64,000 nt of DNA. Source: Hyphomicrobiales bacterium (lineage in GTDB: Bacteria; Pseudomonadota; Alphaproteobacteria; Rhizobiales; Phreatobacteraceae). The position numbers were made by a program, and so were the translations under genes. Of the stretch, positions 8,826 to 18,115 are shown piece after piece. Under the pieces are notes generated by a model. It had not been told where the DNA came from. It searched no databases and worked only from the letters and a program-made list of their open reading frames with translations. Position 1 is the first letter of the stretch, and every line of letters begins with the position of its first letter. The DNA is taken from positions 62,001-126,000 of the forward strand of contig JAFKKV010000028.1 in NCBI GenBank assembly GCA_017304475.1, read 5' to 3'.

Positions 8826-9515
8826 ATGTTGAAGCAATTCGGCCCGGATATCTGGATCGCCGATGGCACGGACGTCGTCGTTGCCGGGTTTCACTATCCG
8901 ACCCGGATGGCCGTCATCAGGCTGGCGAACGGGCACCTGTTCATCTGGTCCCCGATAGCGCTGACGGAGGGGCTGCGGGCCGCGGTGGATGGTCTCGGCG
9001 AGGTCCGGCACGTCATTGCCCCCAATTCGCTTCACCATCTGTTTCTCGCCCCGTGGAGAGAGGCTTACCCCGACGCCATGCTCCATGCCCCGCCGGGCCT
9101 GCGCAGGAAGCGCCGGGATATCGCCTTCGATGCCGACCTCGGGGATGTGCCGGGCCCGGATTGGGCCGGCGCGATCGAGCAGGTCCAAGTCCAAGGCAAT
9201 CTGATCACTACGGAGGTCGTGTTCTTCCATGTCGGCAGCGGCACCGTGCTCTTCACCGACCTGATCCAGCAGTTTCCCGCGGGCATGTTTTCCGGCTGGC
9301 GGTCGGTCGTCGCGAAGCTGGATCTCATGGTCGCGCCCGAGCCTTCGGTGCCACGCAAGTTTCGGCTCGCTTTCGTCAACCGGCGCGCGGCGCGGGCCTC
9401 CCTTGAGCGCATTTTCGCATGGCCCGCCGAGAAGGTGCTGATGGCCCACGGCACACCGGTCGAGACCGATGCCCGGGGCTTTCTGCGTCGTGCGTTCTTA
9501 TGGCTGGCCGGATGA
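8826..9515 (+). CDS. DUF4336 domain-containing protein
   Basis: About 229 residues. The pattern MLKQFGPDIWIADG, RMAVIRLANGHLFIWSP, HVIAPNSLHHLFLAPW and VLFTDLIQQF is the metallo-beta-lactamase-like DUF4336 family, whose function is not established. The frame is open from 8733, but the ATG at 8826 gives the usual family start (WIADG near the N-terminus), so it is preferred. The longer frame would add about 31 residues of unusual composition. It is divergent from the deacylase gene. No operon partner is evident. Confidence 0.75.
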   Translation: MLKQFGPDIWIADGTDVVVAGFHYPTRMAVIRLANGHLFIWSPIALTEGLRAAVDGLGEVRHVIAPNSLHHLFLAPWREAYPDAMLHAPPGLRRKRRDIAFDADLGDVPGPDWAGAIEQVQVQGNLITTEVVFFHVGSGTVLFTDLIQQFPAGMFSGWRSVVAKLDLMVAPEPSVPRKFRLAFVNRRAARASLERIFAWPAEKVLMAHGTPVETDARGFLRRAFLWLAG

Positions 9516-9597
9516 TGCGGCAAAGCGCGGCCGACATACCGGCTCGGCGCTGTCGCCAGAACTTCCAATCCGGCGTTGATCCTGTCAGGCTCCCGCG

Positions 9598-10170
9598 ATG
9601 CGACCTCTCCGGTATTCCATCAATGTCACTTTGGACGGCTGCTGCGATCATCGGGCAATTCCCGCGGACGAGGAGTTGCATCGCCACGCGGTCGAGAACC
9701 TCGACCGGGCCGACGCCCTCCTCTTCGGACGGCTGACCTACGCCATGATGGAGGCCGCGTTCCGGCCGCCGGCGCAGGCGGGAGCGAGGCCTGATTGGAC
9801 GGAGGCCTTCGCCCGGACGATCGACGCGGCGAAGAAATATGTCGTGTCGAGCACCTTGGACCGAGTCGATTGGAATGCCGAGCTCGTGCGCGGCGATCTC
9901 GCGAGCGCCGTCCGGGAGCTCAAGCGGGCGCCCGGCAAGGGACTGCTCGTGGGCGGCGTGAAGCTGCCGCTGGCCTTGGCCGCGCTGGGGTTGATCGACG
10001 AATACGAGTTCGTAATTCACCCAAGGCTGGCGGGGCATGGGCCGACATTGTTCGCGGGGCTATCGAGGCATATCGACTTGAAGCTCGTGAGCCGGCTCGA
10101 GCTCGGCTCCGGGGCGGTGGCGATGCGGTATGAGCCTCGCGCCGGCGACTGGCACCAAAGACGCGAATAA
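9598..10170 (+). CDS. Dihydrofolate reductase family protein (RibD C-terminal-like)
   Basis: A 190-residue NADPH-dependent reductase-fold protein. It opens with SINVTLDGCCDH (the usual MSLDG element), continues with LLFGRLTYAMME and YVVSSTLDRVDW, and has the nucleotide-binding segment GLLVGGVKLPLALAALGLIDEYEF and HPRLAGHGPTLF. This is the RibD_C/DHFR-like stand-alone form common in soil bacteria, usually of unknown substrate. It is not the folate enzyme FolA. Single gene unit. Confidence 0.88.
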   Translation: MRPLRYSINVTLDGCCDHRAIPADEELHRHAVENLDRADALLFGRLTYAMMEAAFRPPAQAGARPDWTEAFARTIDAAKKYVVSSTLDRVDWNAELVRGDLASAVRELKRAPGKGLLVGGVKLPLALAALGLIDEYEFVIHPRLAGHGPTLFAGLSRHIDLKLVSRLELGSGAVAMRYEPRAGDWHQRRE

Positions 10171-10323
10171 ATGCTCGCCCGCGGTTGCCGGTCCCGCCGC
10201 GGCCCCTCGAATGCCTGCCGATCTGGGTAAGGCCGGTCGGATCTGCCTTTGGCCTGTCCCGGACGCGGCTCGGCCCCCGATGGCGTTCCAGAGACCAGCC
10301 CAGGGCAGGCTTATCCCAGGCTA

Positions 10324-11874
10324 TTACGAGTTCATGCCCTGATGCGGTCCGTCCATCAGCCGGAGTGATGGTCGTCCGGGGCGGTGTTCCTCGATTTCCG
10401 TGCGGTTTCGGCCGAGCTCCTTGGCGCGGTAGAGCGCCCGGTCCGCCAGCGCGATGAGTTCCTCGGGGCAACCTTCCAGCCGGGGCGTGACGCAGGCGAC
10501 CCCCACGCTCAGGCGCGGTCCTGACGGCGCCTCGCCGGGCTCGGCCTGGGCGAGACGCTGGCGCACCATGTCGGCCACCCGCACGCCGCCTTCGGCCGAG
10601 GTCCCCGGCAGCAGGATCGAGAATTCGTCGCCGCCGTAGCGCGTACCGTGATCGCCCGGCCGCCGGATACTGCCCTTGATCGCCGATCCCAGCGCCTGAA
10701 GCAGCTTGTCGCCGGCCTGATGGCCATGCTGGTCATTATAGGTCTTGAAATGGTCGACATCGAGCATGACGAGCGCCAGCGGTTCGTGGGCGCGTGCGGC
10801 GCGCCCCCACTCGTGATCGAGCGTCTCGTTGAAATGTCGGCGATTGGACAGGCCGGTCAGGCCGTCCGTGGTGGCCAGCAGCTCGAGCTCGGCTTCGGTC
10901 TCCGCGCGCCGCTTCAGTTCGCGCGCCAGATAGACGGCCAGCGTGACGGTCAGCGCGCAGAGCACGGCGACCAGCAGGCTGACGATCGAGGCGTAACGGC
11001 GCCAGGAGGCATAGATGTCGGCCAGCGACTGGCCGACCACGACGACCAGCGGCAGGTCGCCGACCTGGCTATAGACCATCAGCCGGTCGATGCCGTCGGA
11101 GACGACGCGGACCTCGTAGCGGCCGTCCCTTGCCTCGGCATAGTTCTTGAACAGCTCGGTCGGCCGGAGATTCCAGCCGAGCAGATCCTCGCGGAAGGGC
11201 CAGCGCATGAGCATGACGCCGTCGGTCCGCACCAGCGTGATCAGGCCGTCCGTGCCGAGAAAGGTGTCCTTGAACAGCGTGTGGAAATATTCCAGGCGCA
11301 GCGCGCCCAGCGCCACGCCGGCGAAGGAGCCGTCGGGATGTGACAGGCGCCGGCTGACGCCTGCGCTGAGCTGCCCGGTGATCGGATCCTCATAGGGCCG
11401 GCTGATATAGAGCTCGTTCGACGGATTGGCCTTGTGGAACTGGAAATAGTCGCGATCGCTCAGATTGACGGACAGTGGATAGAGCGTTCGCGAATCCAGT
11501 TGCACCTCGCCGGTCTCGTCGATGACCATGATGCCGCCGAGATGGCGCGCGGTGACCGACCGGTCGAACAGAATGATGTGGCGCAGCTCCGGGCCGAGCT
11601 GGTTGATGTCGGGACGCTTCAGTCCCTCGACGACCGCCGACAGCGACAGGTCGACGCTCTCGATGTTGCGCACCGTGTCCGCCTCGATCGCGGCGACCAG
11701 GCTGGTGGCGGTCAGCGCCGCACGCTCGAGTGCCGCGTGGCGTGCCTCGGTCAGCACATGGGCGCACAGCGCGCAGAAGCAACCGGCAATCACGACGATC
11801 GGCACGACCCAACGCAAGGTCGGCCTCTCGCTTGCCCAGTGTGTCATCCAACGCCCGCGCGGCATGTCTTGCAC
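10324..11874 (-). CDS. Membrane-bound diguanylate cyclase (dCache-GGDEF)
   Basis: A 516-residue c-di-GMP synthase. TM1 is near residues 21-40, a periplasmic Cache sensor about 41-295 (RDYFQFHKANPSNELYISRP is the typical double-Cache stretch), TM2 near 296-316, then the GGDEF domain. The active-site motif GGDEF is intact at 414-418, and the product-inhibition I-site RPGD is intact at 405-408, five residues before the active loop. It is therefore predicted to be active and feedback-regulated. The signal sensed is unknown. A c-di-GMP enzyme is a plausible regulator of the exopolysaccharide locus further right, but no direct link is seen. Confidence 0.95.
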   Translation of the reverse strand: MQDMPRGRWMTHWASERPTLRWVVPIVVIAGCFCALCAHVLTEARHAALERAALTATSLVAAIEADTVRNIESVDLSLSAVVEGLKRPDINQLGPELRHIILFDRSVTARHLGGIMVIDETGEVQLDSRTLYPLSVNLSDRDYFQFHKANPSNELYISRPYEDPITGQLSAGVSRRLSHPDGSFAGVALGALRLEYFHTLFKDTFLGTDGLITLVRTDGVMLMRWPFREDLLGWNLRPTELFKNYAEARDGRYEVRVVSDGIDRLMVYSQVGDLPLVVVVGQSLADIYASWRRYASIVSLLVAVLCALTVTLAVYLARELKRRAETEAELELLATTDGLTGLSNRRHFNETLDHEWGRAARAHEPLALVMLDVDHFKTYNDQHGHQAGDKLLQALGSAIKGSIRRPGDHGTRYGGDEFSILLPGTSAEGGVRVADMVRQRLAQAEPGEAPSGPRLSVGVACVTPRLEGCPEELIALADRALYRAKELGRNRTEIEEHRPGRPSLRLMDGPHQGMNS

Positions 11875-12108
11875 TGTTCCCTGCAGAATCCGGGATAATG
11901 CCGGATATGGCTCTACCGAATATTAATGGGCGACCGCGAAGCCTGTCCCAATGGCCCTTTCGTCTTGTTGCTTATAGCAGATCGCGGGCGGGCCACGTCT
12001 TGCAATCGGCGATCGCTGGCCGCGTCCGGCATGATCGCGGCAACCAGGGCGTTTCCCGCATCACCAACAGGCTCGATCGGCGGTGAGAGGCGGCGTCGGT
12101 CCGTGCGT

Positions 12109-12777
12109 CTAGACGGTTTGCCCGAAGCGAGGTTCCGTTCCCGCCAGCAGCCGGCGAATATTCGCGCGATGGCGCAGGATCACGTAGAGGCCGCCGGCAA
12201 TCACCAGGAGCCGGTAGGGCAGGGGCTGCTCCAGACCACAGATGAGGGCGATGGCTGCGAGCGCCGCCAGCATCGAACCGACGGAGACGATCCGGAAGGC
12301 CGCCAGCGCGCCCCCAAAGACCATTGCCGCTCCCAGTCCCACCGGCCAGGATATTGCCAGCAGCACGCCGAGCCCCGTCGCGGCGGATTTTCCGCCGGTG
12401 AAATTCAGCCAGATCGAACGGGCGTGCCCCAGCAGGGCGGCAAGTCCGGCCAGGCACACGGCCCAGGGCATCCAGGCTTGCAGATCCGCCGCTGCCGGCG
12501 GCGTGACCGACGGCAATGTGGCGAGCCAGGGATAAAACCAGCGGACAAAGACGATCGCCGCCGCGCCTTTCAGAACATCCACCAGCAGCACGACGACGGC
12601 CGGCCATGTCCCCAAAGTACGCAGGACATTCGTTGCCCCGATCGATCGGGAGCCGTGCTCCCGCAGATCGATGCCCTTGAGCAGTGCCCCCGCCCAATAG
12701 CCCGTGGGGATGGAGCCGAGGAGATAGGCAACCGCCAGTCCGGCGACACTCGCTGTCCAGAACACCATGGGGCTCAC
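12109..12777 (-). CDS. plsY: Acyl-phosphate:glycerol-3-phosphate acyltransferase PlsY
   Basis: A 222-residue polytopic membrane enzyme that transfers acyl from acyl phosphate to glycerol 3-phosphate in phospholipid synthesis. The three conserved loops are present: GSIPTGYW near residue 21, REHGSRSIGATNVLRTLG near 39, and GHARSIWLNFTGGKSAATGLG near 116. The start could be Met1 or Met4. It stands downstream of the acyl-CoA ligase with about 180 bp between, and may or may not share its transcript. Length fits the family. Confidence 0.95.
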   Translation of the reverse strand: MSPMVFWTASVAGLAVAYLLGSIPTGYWAGALLKGIDLREHGSRSIGATNVLRTLGTWPAVVVLLVDVLKGAAAIVFVRWFYPWLATLPSVTPPAAADLQAWMPWAVCLAGLAALLGHARSIWLNFTGGKSAATGLGVLLAISWPVGLGAAMVFGGALAAFRIVSVGSMLAALAAIALICGLEQPLPYRLLVIAGGLYVILRHRANIRRLLAGTEPRFGQTV

Positions 12778-12960
12778 CTCGGCGCAGCCATTTCGGCGAT
12801 GATCACGTGGTCGTCCGCGTTCTCGGCGGTTTCGGTCATTGTCGACCGCGCCGAGGCGGATGATCGGTTGGCCGCGATCCGCTCTAGCATTGATATGCCG
12901 AGGAAGGCAGCTGCCGATCGCACGTCGATCCGCCCATGGCCGGGCGGCAATGGAACAGGC

Positions 12961-14538
12961 CTAATTGACCCCGCGCTCGCGGCCCGCCCAATAGGGATCG
13001 CGCAAATGCCGCCTGAGGATCTTGCCGGCGGCATTGCGCGGCAGGGCCGTGATGAAATCGACCGATTTGGGCGCCTTGAAGCCGGCGATCCGCGTGCGCG
13101 TCGCCGCGATGATGTCGGCGGCCGTCGCATTCGCTCCAGGCTTCAGCACAACCACGGCCTTCACCGCTTCGCCCCAGATGTCGTCGGGCACGCCGAACAC
13201 CGCGGCCTCCGCGACGTCGGGGTGGTAGCAGACGGCGTTCTCGACCTCGGCGGGATAGATGTTTTCGCCGCCCGAGATGATCATGTCCTTCATCCGGTCA
13301 TGGATATAGACATAGCCGTCGGCATCCAGGTAACCGGCATCGCCGGTGCGCAGCCAGTTGTCCGGGCCGAGCGTCCGGGCGGATGCCGCGGGCTGGTTCC
13401 AGTAGCCGACCATGTTGGCGTCCGAGCGCGTGGCGATTTCGCCGACCTCGCCGACAGGCAGCGGTTGGCCGGCTGCATCGAGAATAGCGATCTCGACGCC
13501 TGCCATGGCCTTGCCGGCCGAGCGTATGCGGGCGAGGCCCTCGACATGGTCCTCGGGTGCCAGCACGACCACCGTGCCGGTGGTTTCGGTCATGCCGTAC
13601 ATCTGCACGAAGCCGCAGCCGAACACCGCGAGACATTCCTTGAGCAGGGCGACGGGGATCGGCGAGGCGCCGTAGAGCATGTAGCGCAGCCGAGAATAAT
13701 CGACCTGCCGCGCCCGGGGATGGCGCACCACGATCTGCATGGCGGCCGGCACGAGGAACAGCTTGGTGACCTCGAAGGTCTCGAAGAAGTCGAGTACGCG
13801 GCTCGGGTCGAACTCCCTGGCGATCACCCCCTTGGCGCCGTGATAGAGGCCCATCACGCCCCAGCCGGAGCCGCCGATGTGAAAGACCGGCATGGCGACC
13901 AGCGAGACGTCGTCCGCCGACCAGCGGTTCCAGTCCGGCGTGTCGACCTTGCCTTGCCGCCTCAGGCTGAGGAAGTTCAGGTGGCTGAGCATGACGCCTT
14001 TCGGATGGCCCGTCGTGCCCGATGTGTAGAGCTGGATCGCGACATCCCTCTCGCCGACCGGCCGATGCGGATCGGCCGGGCTCTGCGCGTCGCGCCAGGC
14101 GATGAAATCCGGCCAGTCGTCCTTGCCGCCTTCGGTGGTCATGAAGGTTCGCACGCCGGGCAGACCTGCTGCGATGGCGCCGATCTGCGCGATGCATTCG
14201 GGGCCGACAAAGACCGCCGCGGCCCGGCTGTCATTGATGATGAAGGCGATCTCGGGACCGGCGAGCCGCCAGTTGACCGGCGCCATCACGATCCCGGCCT
14301 TCATCGCGCCCAGCAGCAGCTCGAAATAGCTGTCGCTGTTCTTGCCGAGATAGCAGACCCGCTCGTCCGGCCGGATGCCGAGCGCCGCGAGGCCATTGGC
14401 GATACGGCTGGTGTGTTCGTCGAGGTCGGCGAAGCTGGTTTCGCGGCCTTCGAAATGAAAGGCGACCGCCTCGCCGCGCGCCTGCGCCTGCAGGCGGACC
14501 ATGTCGACGAGTGTTGCCGGCTCATGGCTGTCGATCAT
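12961..14538 (-). CDS. Acyl-CoA synthetase (AMP-forming, FadD-like)
   Basis: A 525-residue ANL-superfamily ligase. The P-loop is LYTSGTTGHPKGVMLSH near residue 170. MYGMTETTG, GWLRTGD-like NWLRTGDAGYLD, and the C-terminal lysine region LPRNAAGKILRR are all present. It activates a carboxylic or fatty acid to its CoA thioester. It heads a run with two acyl-CoA dehydrogenase genes transcribed on the same strand (14 bp gap to the first), so it probably supplies their substrate. Chain length or ring structure of the acid is unknown. Confidence 0.93.
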   Translation of the reverse strand: MIDSHEPATLVDMVRLQAQARGEAVAFHFEGRETSFADLDEHTSRIANGLAALGIRPDERVCYLGKNSDSYFELLLGAMKAGIVMAPVNWRLAGPEIAFIINDSRAAAVFVGPECIAQIGAIAAGLPGVRTFMTTEGGKDDWPDFIAWRDAQSPADPHRPVGERDVAIQLYTSGTTGHPKGVMLSHLNFLSLRRQGKVDTPDWNRWSADDVSLVAMPVFHIGGSGWGVMGLYHGAKGVIAREFDPSRVLDFFETFEVTKLFLVPAAMQIVVRHPRARQVDYSRLRYMLYGASPIPVALLKECLAVFGCGFVQMYGMTETTGTVVVLAPEDHVEGLARIRSAGKAMAGVEIAILDAAGQPLPVGEVGEIATRSDANMVGYWNQPAASARTLGPDNWLRTGDAGYLDADGYVYIHDRMKDMIISGGENIYPAEVENAVCYHPDVAEAAVFGVPDDIWGEAVKAVVVLKPGANATAADIIAATRTRIAGFKAPKSVDFITALPRNAAGKILRRHLRDPYWAGRERGVN

Positions 14539-14551
14539 GATGCCTCCCGCG

Positions 14552-15742
14552 TCAAAGGCCGAGCATCAGCTTGGCGATGATGTCGCGCTGGATCTCCGAA
14601 GTGCCGCCGAAGATCGTATAGGCGCGGCCGTTCAGATGTTCCGGCACGATCGGCAAGGCGGCTTCCGGGATGGCCGGCGCCTGGTTGATGGCATAGAGCG
14701 GCCGCATCGGCTCGACGGCGAGGGCGTCGAGGCCGATCACCTCGACGCCGAGCCGGGTCACGGCCTGGCGGATTTCGCTGACGCGCAGTTTCAGGAGCGA
14801 GGAGACCGCGCCCGGGTTCTGGCCGGTCTGCATGGCCGAGAGCAGGCGCAATTCGGTCATTTCCAGCGCATCGATATCGACCTCGATTTCCGCAGCGCCG
14901 AGCGCGATGTCGGGATCCTCGATGGCGTGTCCGGTCGCCGCGGAGCGGGCCAGCGCCAGCACCGCGTCGAGGCCCTGGCGCAGCTTCGCCGAAGCGATGC
15001 CCGAGCCGCGCTCGAATTCGAGCAGATATTTGCCATAGGTCCAGCCCTTGCCTTCCTCGCCGACGCGGTCGGCCACCGGCACCCGCACGTCGTCGAAAAA
15101 GACCTGGTTGACCTCGTGGTCGCCGCCGATGGTCAGGATCGGCCGGATCGAGATGCCCGGGCTCTTCATGTCGATCAGGATGAAGCTGATGCCGTCCTGC
15201 GGGCGGGCGCCGGTCTCCGTGCGCACCAGCGCGAACATGCGGTTGGCGTGATGGGCGTGCGTCGTCCAGATCTTGGTGCCGTTGATGACGTAATGGTCGC
15301 CGTCACGTACCGCGCGCGTCTTGAGCGAGGCGAGATCCGAGCCCGAGCCTGGCTCCGAATAGCCCTGGCACCAATAGTCCGCGCCGGACAGGATGCGCGG
15401 CAGGTAAAAAGCCTTCTGTTCCGCCGTTCCGAAACCGATGATCAGCGGGCCGACCATCTTGACGCCCATCGGCGAGACCGAGGGCACGCCGGCGCGGGCG
15501 CATTCGGTCTCGAAGATCCAGCGCTGGATCGGCGTCCAGCCGGTGCCGCCATGGTCGCGCGGCCAGCCGGGCGCGACCCAGCCTTTGGCGTGGAGCGCCT
15601 TTTGCCAGGGGGCGATGATCTCGGGATCGGAGAAGACCGAAGGCGTCAGCGCCTGGGCGCGCCTGATCTCGGGCGTCAGGTGCTCGGCGATGAAACCGCG
15701 GACCTCGGCTGCGAAGGCCTTGTCGTCGACACTGAGATCCAT
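14552..15742 (-). CDS. Acyl-CoA dehydrogenase
   Basis: A 396-residue FAD enzyme. The start at 15742 (MDLSVDDKAF) has GGGAGA upstream; the reading frame itself is open further. FAD/CoA elements are CQGYSEPGSGSDLASLKTRA, YVINGTKIWTTHAHHA and the C-terminal AYTIFGGTSEIQRDIIAK. The classical C-terminal catalytic Glu of the medium-chain enzymes (YEGT) is replaced by FGGT. This is common in subfamilies whose base lies elsewhere or which work as heteromers. The next gene upstream is a second dehydrogenase, so a two-subunit enzyme is plausible (inference). Confidence 0.93.
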   Translation of the reverse strand: MDLSVDDKAFAAEVRGFIAEHLTPEIRRAQALTPSVFSDPEIIAPWQKALHAKGWVAPGWPRDHGGTGWTPIQRWIFETECARAGVPSVSPMGVKMVGPLIIGFGTAEQKAFYLPRILSGADYWCQGYSEPGSGSDLASLKTRAVRDGDHYVINGTKIWTTHAHHANRMFALVRTETGARPQDGISFILIDMKSPGISIRPILTIGGDHEVNQVFFDDVRVPVADRVGEEGKGWTYGKYLLEFERGSGIASAKLRQGLDAVLALARSAATGHAIEDPDIALGAAEIEVDIDALEMTELRLLSAMQTGQNPGAVSSLLKLRVSEIRQAVTRLGVEVIGLDALAVEPMRPLYAINQAPAIPEAALPIVPEHLNGRAYTIFGGTSEIQRDIIAKLMLGL

Positions 15743-15768
15743 ATCCGCTTTTCTCCCGTCGGAGCCGT

Positions 15769-16923
15769 TCAGCCGGTGGCCCCGGCCGCGCGGCCGAGGG
15801 CCGCATGCCGGCGGTAGTGATGGCTGCTGCCGCCGAACAGCGTCTCGAAGGCCAGCAGCCGCTTGAAATAGGCACCGATATCGAGCTCTTCGGTGACGCC
15901 CATGGCGCCATGGAGCTGCACCGCCTGTTCCGCGACGAACTGGGCGCATTTGCCGATCTTGGCCTTGGCGCCGGAGGCCGCGCGGCTCCGGTCGCGCGGC
16001 GCGGCGGAGGCCATGAGCGCCGCGCGCAAGGCCATCGACCGAGCCTCCTCGCAGCGGACCGACATGTCGACGAGGCGATGGCGGACGACCTGGTTGGCGG
16101 CGAGCGGCCGGCCGAACTGCTGGCGCGTCTTGACGTAGTCGAGCGTTCGGTCGAGCACGGCCTGCATCATGCCGACCGCCTCGGCACCGAGCGCGGCCAG
16201 CGCCCGGTCGACCACGGTCTCGATCGCTTCCAGGCTGTCCGGACTAGGGTCGACCTCGCCGAGGTGCGCATCGGGCGCCAGGCGGACATCGGCGAGATCG
16301 ATGTTGCAGGCGCCGCCGCCGCCGAGCCGCGGATAGTCGCGCATCGTCAGGCCGGCCGCATTGGGCGCCACCAGGAACAACGCCAGCGGCCGGCCGTCCT
16401 CCTCGGCAAGGCGCGCGGAGACGATGATCCGTCCGGCCGCGCGGCCGTCGAGCACGGCGATCTTGTGTCCGTCGATGCGCCAGCCCTCGGGCGTTCGCCG
16501 CGCCAGGGTTTCAACCGTTGCCAGGTCGAAACGCGCGGCGCGTTCCGAATGGGCGAAGGCGAGATGCAGCTTGCCTGCGGCGACCTCGGGCAGAATGGCC
16601 TGCTTCTGCGTCTCGCTCCCGCAGGCAGCGACCAGTCCGGCGCCGAGGATGACGGTTGCCAGATAGGGCTCGCTGACCAGACCGCGGCCAAAGGCCTCCA
16701 TGACGATGCCGGTCTCGACGGCGCCGCCACCGAGGCCGCCATGGGCCGGATCGATCGGCAGCGCCAGCCAGCCGAGATCGGCGAAGCGTCGCCAGGTGTC
16801 GGCGCTGAAGCCTGCCGGCTCGCCGGCGTTGCGGCGTCGCAGGTCCGCCGTATAGGTGTCGGCGACGAAGCGCTCGACGCTGTCGCGCAGCAGGCGCTGC
16901 TCGTCGGTCGGGTTGATATCCAT
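15769..16923 (-). CDS. Acyl-CoA dehydrogenase, second paralogue
   Basis: A 384-residue acyl-CoA dehydrogenase-like protein. The start at 16923 (MDINPTDEQRLLRDSV) is chosen because the 42 residues before it are Ala/Thr-rich and unlike the family. Middle and C-terminal domains are recognisable (TRQQFGRPLAANQVVRHRLVDM, AVQLHGAMGVTEELDIGAYFKRL). The FAD-side signature is weaker than in its neighbour (LAFAHSERAARFDL), and the terminal segment FGGSSHHYRRHAALGR lacks the usual Glu. It resembles the beta-like partner of heteromeric dehydrogenases. It overlaps no gene and is 26 bp upstream of its partner. Confidence 0.9.
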   Translation of the reverse strand: MDINPTDEQRLLRDSVERFVADTYTADLRRRNAGEPAGFSADTWRRFADLGWLALPIDPAHGGLGGGAVETGIVMEAFGRGLVSEPYLATVILGAGLVAACGSETQKQAILPEVAAGKLHLAFAHSERAARFDLATVETLARRTPEGWRIDGHKIAVLDGRAAGRIIVSARLAEEDGRPLALFLVAPNAAGLTMRDYPRLGGGGACNIDLADVRLAPDAHLGEVDPSPDSLEAIETVVDRALAALGAEAVGMMQAVLDRTLDYVKTRQQFGRPLAANQVVRHRLVDMSVRCEEARSMALRAALMASAAPRDRSRAASGAKAKIGKCAQFVAEQAVQLHGAMGVTEELDIGAYFKRLLAFETLFGGSSHHYRRHAALGRAAGATG

Positions 16924-17321
16924 GGGATGGTCAGGCGCGGTTGACGCGGTCGCGGTCGCGGCCGCCGCCGCCGGGCAAACGTGCCGGGTACGGCCGTGAC
17001 GCCGAGGGATCGACAAGGCCCATGACGGTTCTCCCCGCAGGTTCCGCATCGCGGATTATTGTCTGGACGGCAATGCTCCGGCCGATTGTGCTGGCGTCAT
17101 GGCATGTTCACGCGCTTGTCGGCCGGCAGTCCAGGCTATGCGATCTTTCCGCGGCCGAGCTATCCGTCATGTGACGGGGGCGGCGGCGCGGGCGCTGCGG
17201 CGTCGATCGGCAGGATCTGACATCCGCCTGTCGTGGCCGCCATCCTAGATCGGCATGATCAGCTGTGTTTCGCAGGGCAGGCCAGACGTGCCGGCCCCTC
17301 ATCAAGGCGCAAGGTGACCCG
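16924..17321. other. Intergenic region between divergent acyl-CoA and decarboxylase operons
   Basis: About 400 bp. It must hold the promoters of the ligase/dehydrogenase operon (leftward) and of the acetoacetate decarboxylase pair (rightward). Small open frames here lack ribosome sites and family features. No repeat or clear operator was seen. Confidence 0.35.
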
Positions 17322-18059
17322 ATGAAAGCCCAGGACGTCAGAGCATCCGCATTCGCCATGCCCTTGCACCGGCCGTCATACCCGCCGGGGCCCTACCGTT
17401 TCGTCGACCGGGAATATCTGACGGTCTGCTATCCCTGCGATCCCGCCGCACTCCGGCGCGTCGTGCCGAAACCGCTCGAAGTGGCGGACGCCACGGTCCG
17501 CATCGAGTTCGTCCGCATGCCCGACTCGACCGGCTTCGGCGCCTATAGCGGCGCGGCCCAGGTGATCCCGGTGACCTTCGGCGGCGAGAAGGGCAGCTAT
17601 ATCCGTTTCATGTTCCTCGACACCCACCCGCCGATCTCGGGCGGCCGGGAACTCTGGGGCTTCCCGCAGAAACTCGCCGGGCCGAAGCTTGGCGTCGAGC
17701 GCGACACGCTGGTGGGCACGCTCGATTTCGGCCGCATCCGGGTCGCTACCGGCACGATGGGCTACAAACATGTGCGGGCCGATGCGGCGGCGACCGAAGC
17801 CGGCTTTGTCGAGCCGACCTTCCTCCTGAAGATCATCCCCCATGTCGACGGCCGGCCGCGCATCTGCGAGCTCGTCCGGGTGACCAAAAGCGGCGTGACC
17901 CTGAAGGGGGCCTGGACCGGCCCGGCCGCGCTGGAGCTTCACCCCCATGCCCTGGCCCCGCTCGGCGACCTGGCGATCGCCGGTCCCGTCACCGGCCTTC
18001 ACATGATCGCCGATTACACGCTCGATCTCGGCAAGGTCGTGCACGACTACCTCGCCTGA
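17322..18059 (+). CDS. Acetoacetate decarboxylase family protein, catalytic residues changed
   Basis: A 245-residue member of the acetoacetate decarboxylase (ADC) family, start ATG after AAGGTGA. The fold signatures are all present: [57 protein letters not shown]. In the characterised clostridial enzyme the Schiff-base lysine is the first K of a PKK motif and a Glu lies in TESGQV. Here these positions are Gln116 (PQK) and Gly77 (YSGAAQV). It therefore probably does not decarboxylate acetoacetate and may be an aldolase/dehydratase-like or binding paralogue. The next gene is a close paralogue with both residues intact. Confidence 0.88.
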   Translation: MKAQDVRASAFAMPLHRPSYPPGPYRFVDREYLTVCYPCDPAALRRVVPKPLEVADATVRIEFVRMPDSTGFGAYSGAAQVIPVTFGGEKGSYIRFMFLDTHPPISGGRELWGFPQKLAGPKLGVERDTLVGTLDFGRIRVATGTMGYKHVRADAAATEAGFVEPTFLLKIIPHVDGRPRICELVRVTKSGVTLKGAWTGPAALELHPHALAPLGDLAIAGPVTGLHMIADYTLDLGKVVHDYLA

Positions 18060-18115
18060 GCTGCCGACCTCGCCCTTCACGCTGCCGCGCCGACGCCGCA
18101 CCAAGGACCGTTTTG

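Noticed and set aside
11926-14580. 884-codon open frame on the plus strand
   Set aside because: It lies antisense to plsY and the acyl-CoA ligase, both unmistakable. Such long shadows are expected at this GC content.
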